Below are positions 36,693-38,368 of a DNA stretch of 38,368 nucleotides, piece after piece. The notes beneath the pieces were generated by a model that saw nothing but the letters and a program-made list of their open reading frames with translations, had not been told where the DNA came from and made no database searches. The translations under genes and the position numbers were made by a program. The stretch is from a virus. Position 1 is the first letter of the stretch; every line of letters begins with the position of its first letter. The stretch spans positions 1 to 38,368 of the IMG/VR virus record IMGVR_UViG_3300025695_000763; one strand, given 5' to 3'.

Positions 36693-37134
36693 CGTTATCG
36701 CCTTCGAATTGTAACCTTCGTAAATTGGTTAATTCTTGTTGTAGTTTAAGAACCTCTAACCTTCTACGCTCCATCTCTAATCGGAAAAACGCATTACAAT
36801 CGATACGTTCTTTTGGCGCACCGATAGGAATTGTAATACGAGCATATACACCGATATCTTTCATAATGTCGTTAGAATTAAATTGACTATTAGGATCAAC
36901 TATTACATTAGACTGAAACTGGTCGTTCTGATTCATTACCCCAACAACACCAAACTCAAGGTTAGTCGACGATCCTATAGCTTGACGGCAATCCATGTCG
37001 CCAGCCCTAAACTGATCAGACGCATAACTCTGCGGTGAAGTCGGGATATTTAAGTTAAGAGAACTATTATCCCCAAACGCTGGTAAGCATATTATTGTCA
37101 TTATTACAAGTAAATATTTCACGTCGGTACTCAC
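36682..37134 (-). CDS. Exported conserved phage protein (periplasmic)
   Basis: A 150-residue protein with an N-terminal signal peptide (about residues 1-21, ending PAFG). The mature part has SLNLNIPTSPQSYASDQFRAGDMDCRQAIGSS, VYARITIPIGAPKERIDC and a helical, charged C-terminus (ALEKR-like, ending FEGDNDDK). The two cysteines (MDC and IDC) could form a disulfide. The motifs are familiar from marine T4-like phages, always with a signal sequence, but no function is known. Overlaps the previous gene by 4 bp and the next by 11 bp. Confidence 0.65.
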   Translation of the reverse strand: MSTDVKYLLVIMTIICLPAFGDNSSLNLNIPTSPQSYASDQFRAGDMDCRQAIGSSTNLEFGVVGVMNQNDQFQSNVIVDPNSQFNSNDIMKDIGVYARITIPIGAPKERIDCNAFFRLEMERRRLEVLKLQQELTNLRRLQFEGDNDDK

Positions 37135-37511
37135 TTTATCTTAGAACATATCCTTGAAGAAATATATGTAACACTATCGGCGTTGAGTAAACTCTTAGAC
37201 CGTGAGCAGATATATGTTGCTTTGTTTCTGTCTCGTTTACGAATATAGACGGCGACCTTCTTCCTCTGAAGGTAAGATATCTTCAGTATCGAATTGCCTC
37301 CAGTTGAATATGCGACTGGGTTCCAATCAGCATCGAATACAGATATCTCATAATACCGTATATTCTTTCTGTTATTGAACAAACTCATATTAGCAACTAG
37401 AACGTTCGATACAAACGATTGTTCAAGTTTAGGGTATGTTGGTGTCCATTCGTGGGCATTTAAACTCCAAGAAAAGAACACCAACAATAATACTACTACT
37501 TGGCGATACAT
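37131..37511 (-). CDS. Exported beta-rich protein with N-terminal signal
   Basis: A 126-residue protein with a signal peptide (MYRQVVVLLLVFFSWSLNAHE; likely cleavage after NAH or nearby). The mature part is beta-rich, e.g. NIRYYEISVFDADWNPVAYST and KKVAVYIRKRDRNKATYICSRSK, with a C-terminal pair of cysteines. The strand pattern resembles immunoglobulin-like periplasmic chaperone domains (PapD-like), a weak architectural impression. Overlaps both neighbours, so the operon is translationally coupled. Confidence 0.6.
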   Translation of the reverse strand: MYRQVVVLLLVFFSWSLNAHEWTPTYPKLEQSFVSNVLVANMSLFNNRKNIRYYEISVFDADWNPVAYSTGGNSILKISYLQRKKVAVYIRKRDRNKATYICSRSKSLLNADSVTYISSRICSKIK

Positions 37512-37996
37512 TCTGCTAACACCGAGGCACGATAAGTTCCGCCTGGAAACGATTTGTCATAACCGTAATCGGCAGTAGAAGATACCTTAAACCAAATAGA
37601 ACCAGCTAGTGATAAGTCATATTCAGTTACGTTGTTCCATTCAACTTTAGTATTTTCCCAAGCCGACATATCAGCATTTGATACTTCGGCAATTTCAGTT
37701 AAGCCAGTCCAATTAACAACGTCTGTTAGAGCAGGCGAAGTTGTAAAAGACTCTGGCCACGAAATCTGTGCTTTATACGAATCTGCTTCGATAATATCAT
37801 ATCGAACGACGGGCATAACACCACCATCTACTGGCAATGTGCTTAGTTTATTTGAAACTGGGTTACCATAAACCCCAGGAGTGTCGGTAGTGATAACGCA
37901 TTTAGATGCCACATTACCCGTTATAGGAACATCGACTTGAGCTTGTGCCAAAGAAGCTACAAATGCCGATGCGATAATTACTGATTTTTTGAACAT
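37496..37996 (-). CDS. Secreted beta-sandwich, fimbrial-like protein
   Basis: A 166-residue protein with a classic signal peptide (MFKKSVIIASAFVASLAQAQ). The mature part is beta-rich: VDVPITGNVASKCVITTDTPGVYGNP near the N-terminus, and FPGGTYRASVLAECIAK at the end, a strand-plus-cysteine layout reminiscent of fimbrial or spore-coat-U-like subunits. Paired cysteines near both ends could form a disulfide. Its neighbours are also exported, suggesting a phage-encoded envelope or surface structure. No receptor or adhesin motif is visible. Confidence 0.6.
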   Translation of the reverse strand: MFKKSVIIASAFVASLAQAQVDVPITGNVASKCVITTDTPGVYGNPVSNKLSTLPVDGGVMPVVRYDIIEADSYKAQISWPESFTTSPALTDVVNWTGLTEIAEVSNADMSAWENTKVEWNNVTEYDLSLAGSIWFKVSSTADYGYDKSFPGGTYRASVLAECIAK

Positions 37997-38368
37997 TATT
38001 GTTCCCCTTTATTTTTAGGATTGAGTTGTTCATATTGTAAATTCACCATTTGTTCATGCTTCAATTGTTGCGCAAAACTCACTCTTCTTGCCTTCTTGTT
38101 GTCGGGTATTTCACCGCCATCTAATGTAACCGTTTCTTCATATGTAGTTACAGGAATAGTCTGTACTGTATATGATTCCGGTATTATGCTAAGAGCCATT
38201 AACGCATTATGTTTAGCAACAGCGTCGCTAGTCATTAATGCCGAGTTAACTGCTCCGAGCGCAATTTCTAGTCTTTCTTTTTTCTTTTGTATCATCGCCC
38301 GACGGCGTTCTCTTTCGTCTTGGTCGCCATCGTCTGCTTCGACCTTCTTTTTATCTTCATTTTCTTGA
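37996..38368 (-). CDS. Charged helical protein, 5' partial at right edge
   Basis: The frame is open to the window edge: 24 charged residues (QENEDKKKVEADDGDQDERE, RRRA) precede the first in-window ATG at 38295, which is probably internal. The visible part is a charged helix (KKKERLEIALGAVNSALMTSDAVAKHNALM), a beta-like middle (SYTVQTIPVTTYEETVTLDGG), and a basic/glutamine-rich end. It overlaps the secreted gene start by one base (TAATG). The true start lies outside the window; function unknown. Confidence 0.55.
   Translation of the reverse strand, partial: QENEDKKKVEADDGDQDERERRRAMIQKKKERLEIALGAVNSALMTSDAVAKHNALMALSIIPESYTVQTIPVTTYEETVTLDGGEIPDNKKARRVSFAQQLKHEQMVNLQYEQLNPKNKGEQ

Noticed and set aside
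36617-37871. Plus-strand ORFs opposite the exported-protein operon.
   Set aside because: They lack ribosome sites and family resemblance; the minus-strand frames have signal peptides and coupled starts and stops.
1-38368. CRISPR arrays, tRNA genes, insertion sequences and introns were looked for.
   Set aside because: No regularly spaced repeats, cloverleaf, transposase or interrupted core gene was seen by reading; small RNAs cannot be excluded without computation.

Overview
The window is part of the genome of a T4-like (tailed, contractile-tail) marine bacteriophage. The first half carries the T4 core replication block in near-canonical order: clamp-loader subunits gp44 and gp62, RegA, B-family DNA polymerase gp43, recombinase UvsX and DnaB-like helicase gp41. 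Many small accessory genes resemble families known from T4-like phages of marine bacteria, including MazG, Hsp20, PhoH, ClpP-like, GroES-like and nrdA/nrdB genes. No photosynthesis genes are visible, so a cyanobacterial host is not supported. The lipoprotein lipobox and the spanin-like pair point to a Gram-negative host. No host species can be named from the sequence. Genes are tightly packed with many 1-4 bp start/stop overlaps, and no stretch over 300 bases lacks a gene.

Layout. 1-2098: clamp loader, a DexA-like exonuclease inserted between gp44 and gp62, and RegA. 2161-3579: small genes and a phage small heat-shock protein with a structured leader. 3682-6605: DNA polymerase and a MazG-like hydrolase. 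6632-10700: a DNA hypermodification cassette consisting of a TET/JBP oxygenase, a TET-associated-type glycosyltransferase, a fused sugar nucleotidyltransferase/kinase and a HAD phosphatase. 10731-14886: a primase-like protein, two SAP-like small proteins, UvsX and gp41. 14990-16062: small accessory genes. 16137-21940: a run of unrelated proteins sharing an N-terminal tag like the capsid-targeting sequence of T4 internal proteins. 22210-25361: conserved structural or unknown genes ending in a spanin-like pair. 25429-30609: class I ribonucleotide reductase, glutaredoxin, a GIY-YIG-like protein and RNase H. 30612-36102: PhoH, a PD-(D/E)XK exonuclease, a ClpP-like protease, a HAD hydrolase, a GroES-like protein and small proteins. 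36105-38368: a convergent minus-strand operon of exported and membrane proteins, running off the right edge.

How the genes work together. The hydroxylase and the glycosyltransferase both end in a short acidic/aromatic peptide almost identical to the C-terminus of the phage DNA polymerase, which in T4 binds the sliding clamp. This suggests that base hydroxylation and glycosylation are coupled to the replication fork. The fused nucleotidyltransferase/kinase and the phosphatase would supply the activated sugar.

Expression signals. Twelve promoters share one design: TTTACT, exactly 17 bp, TATAAT. Several are built into or abut rho-independent terminators. A second set of T4-type late promoter boxes (TATAAATA) precedes the heat-shock leader, the tagged-cargo operon and the 22210 gene. 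The hsp20 leader ends in a hairpin matching the ROSE-type RNA thermometer, with a bulged G opposite the Shine-Dalgarno.
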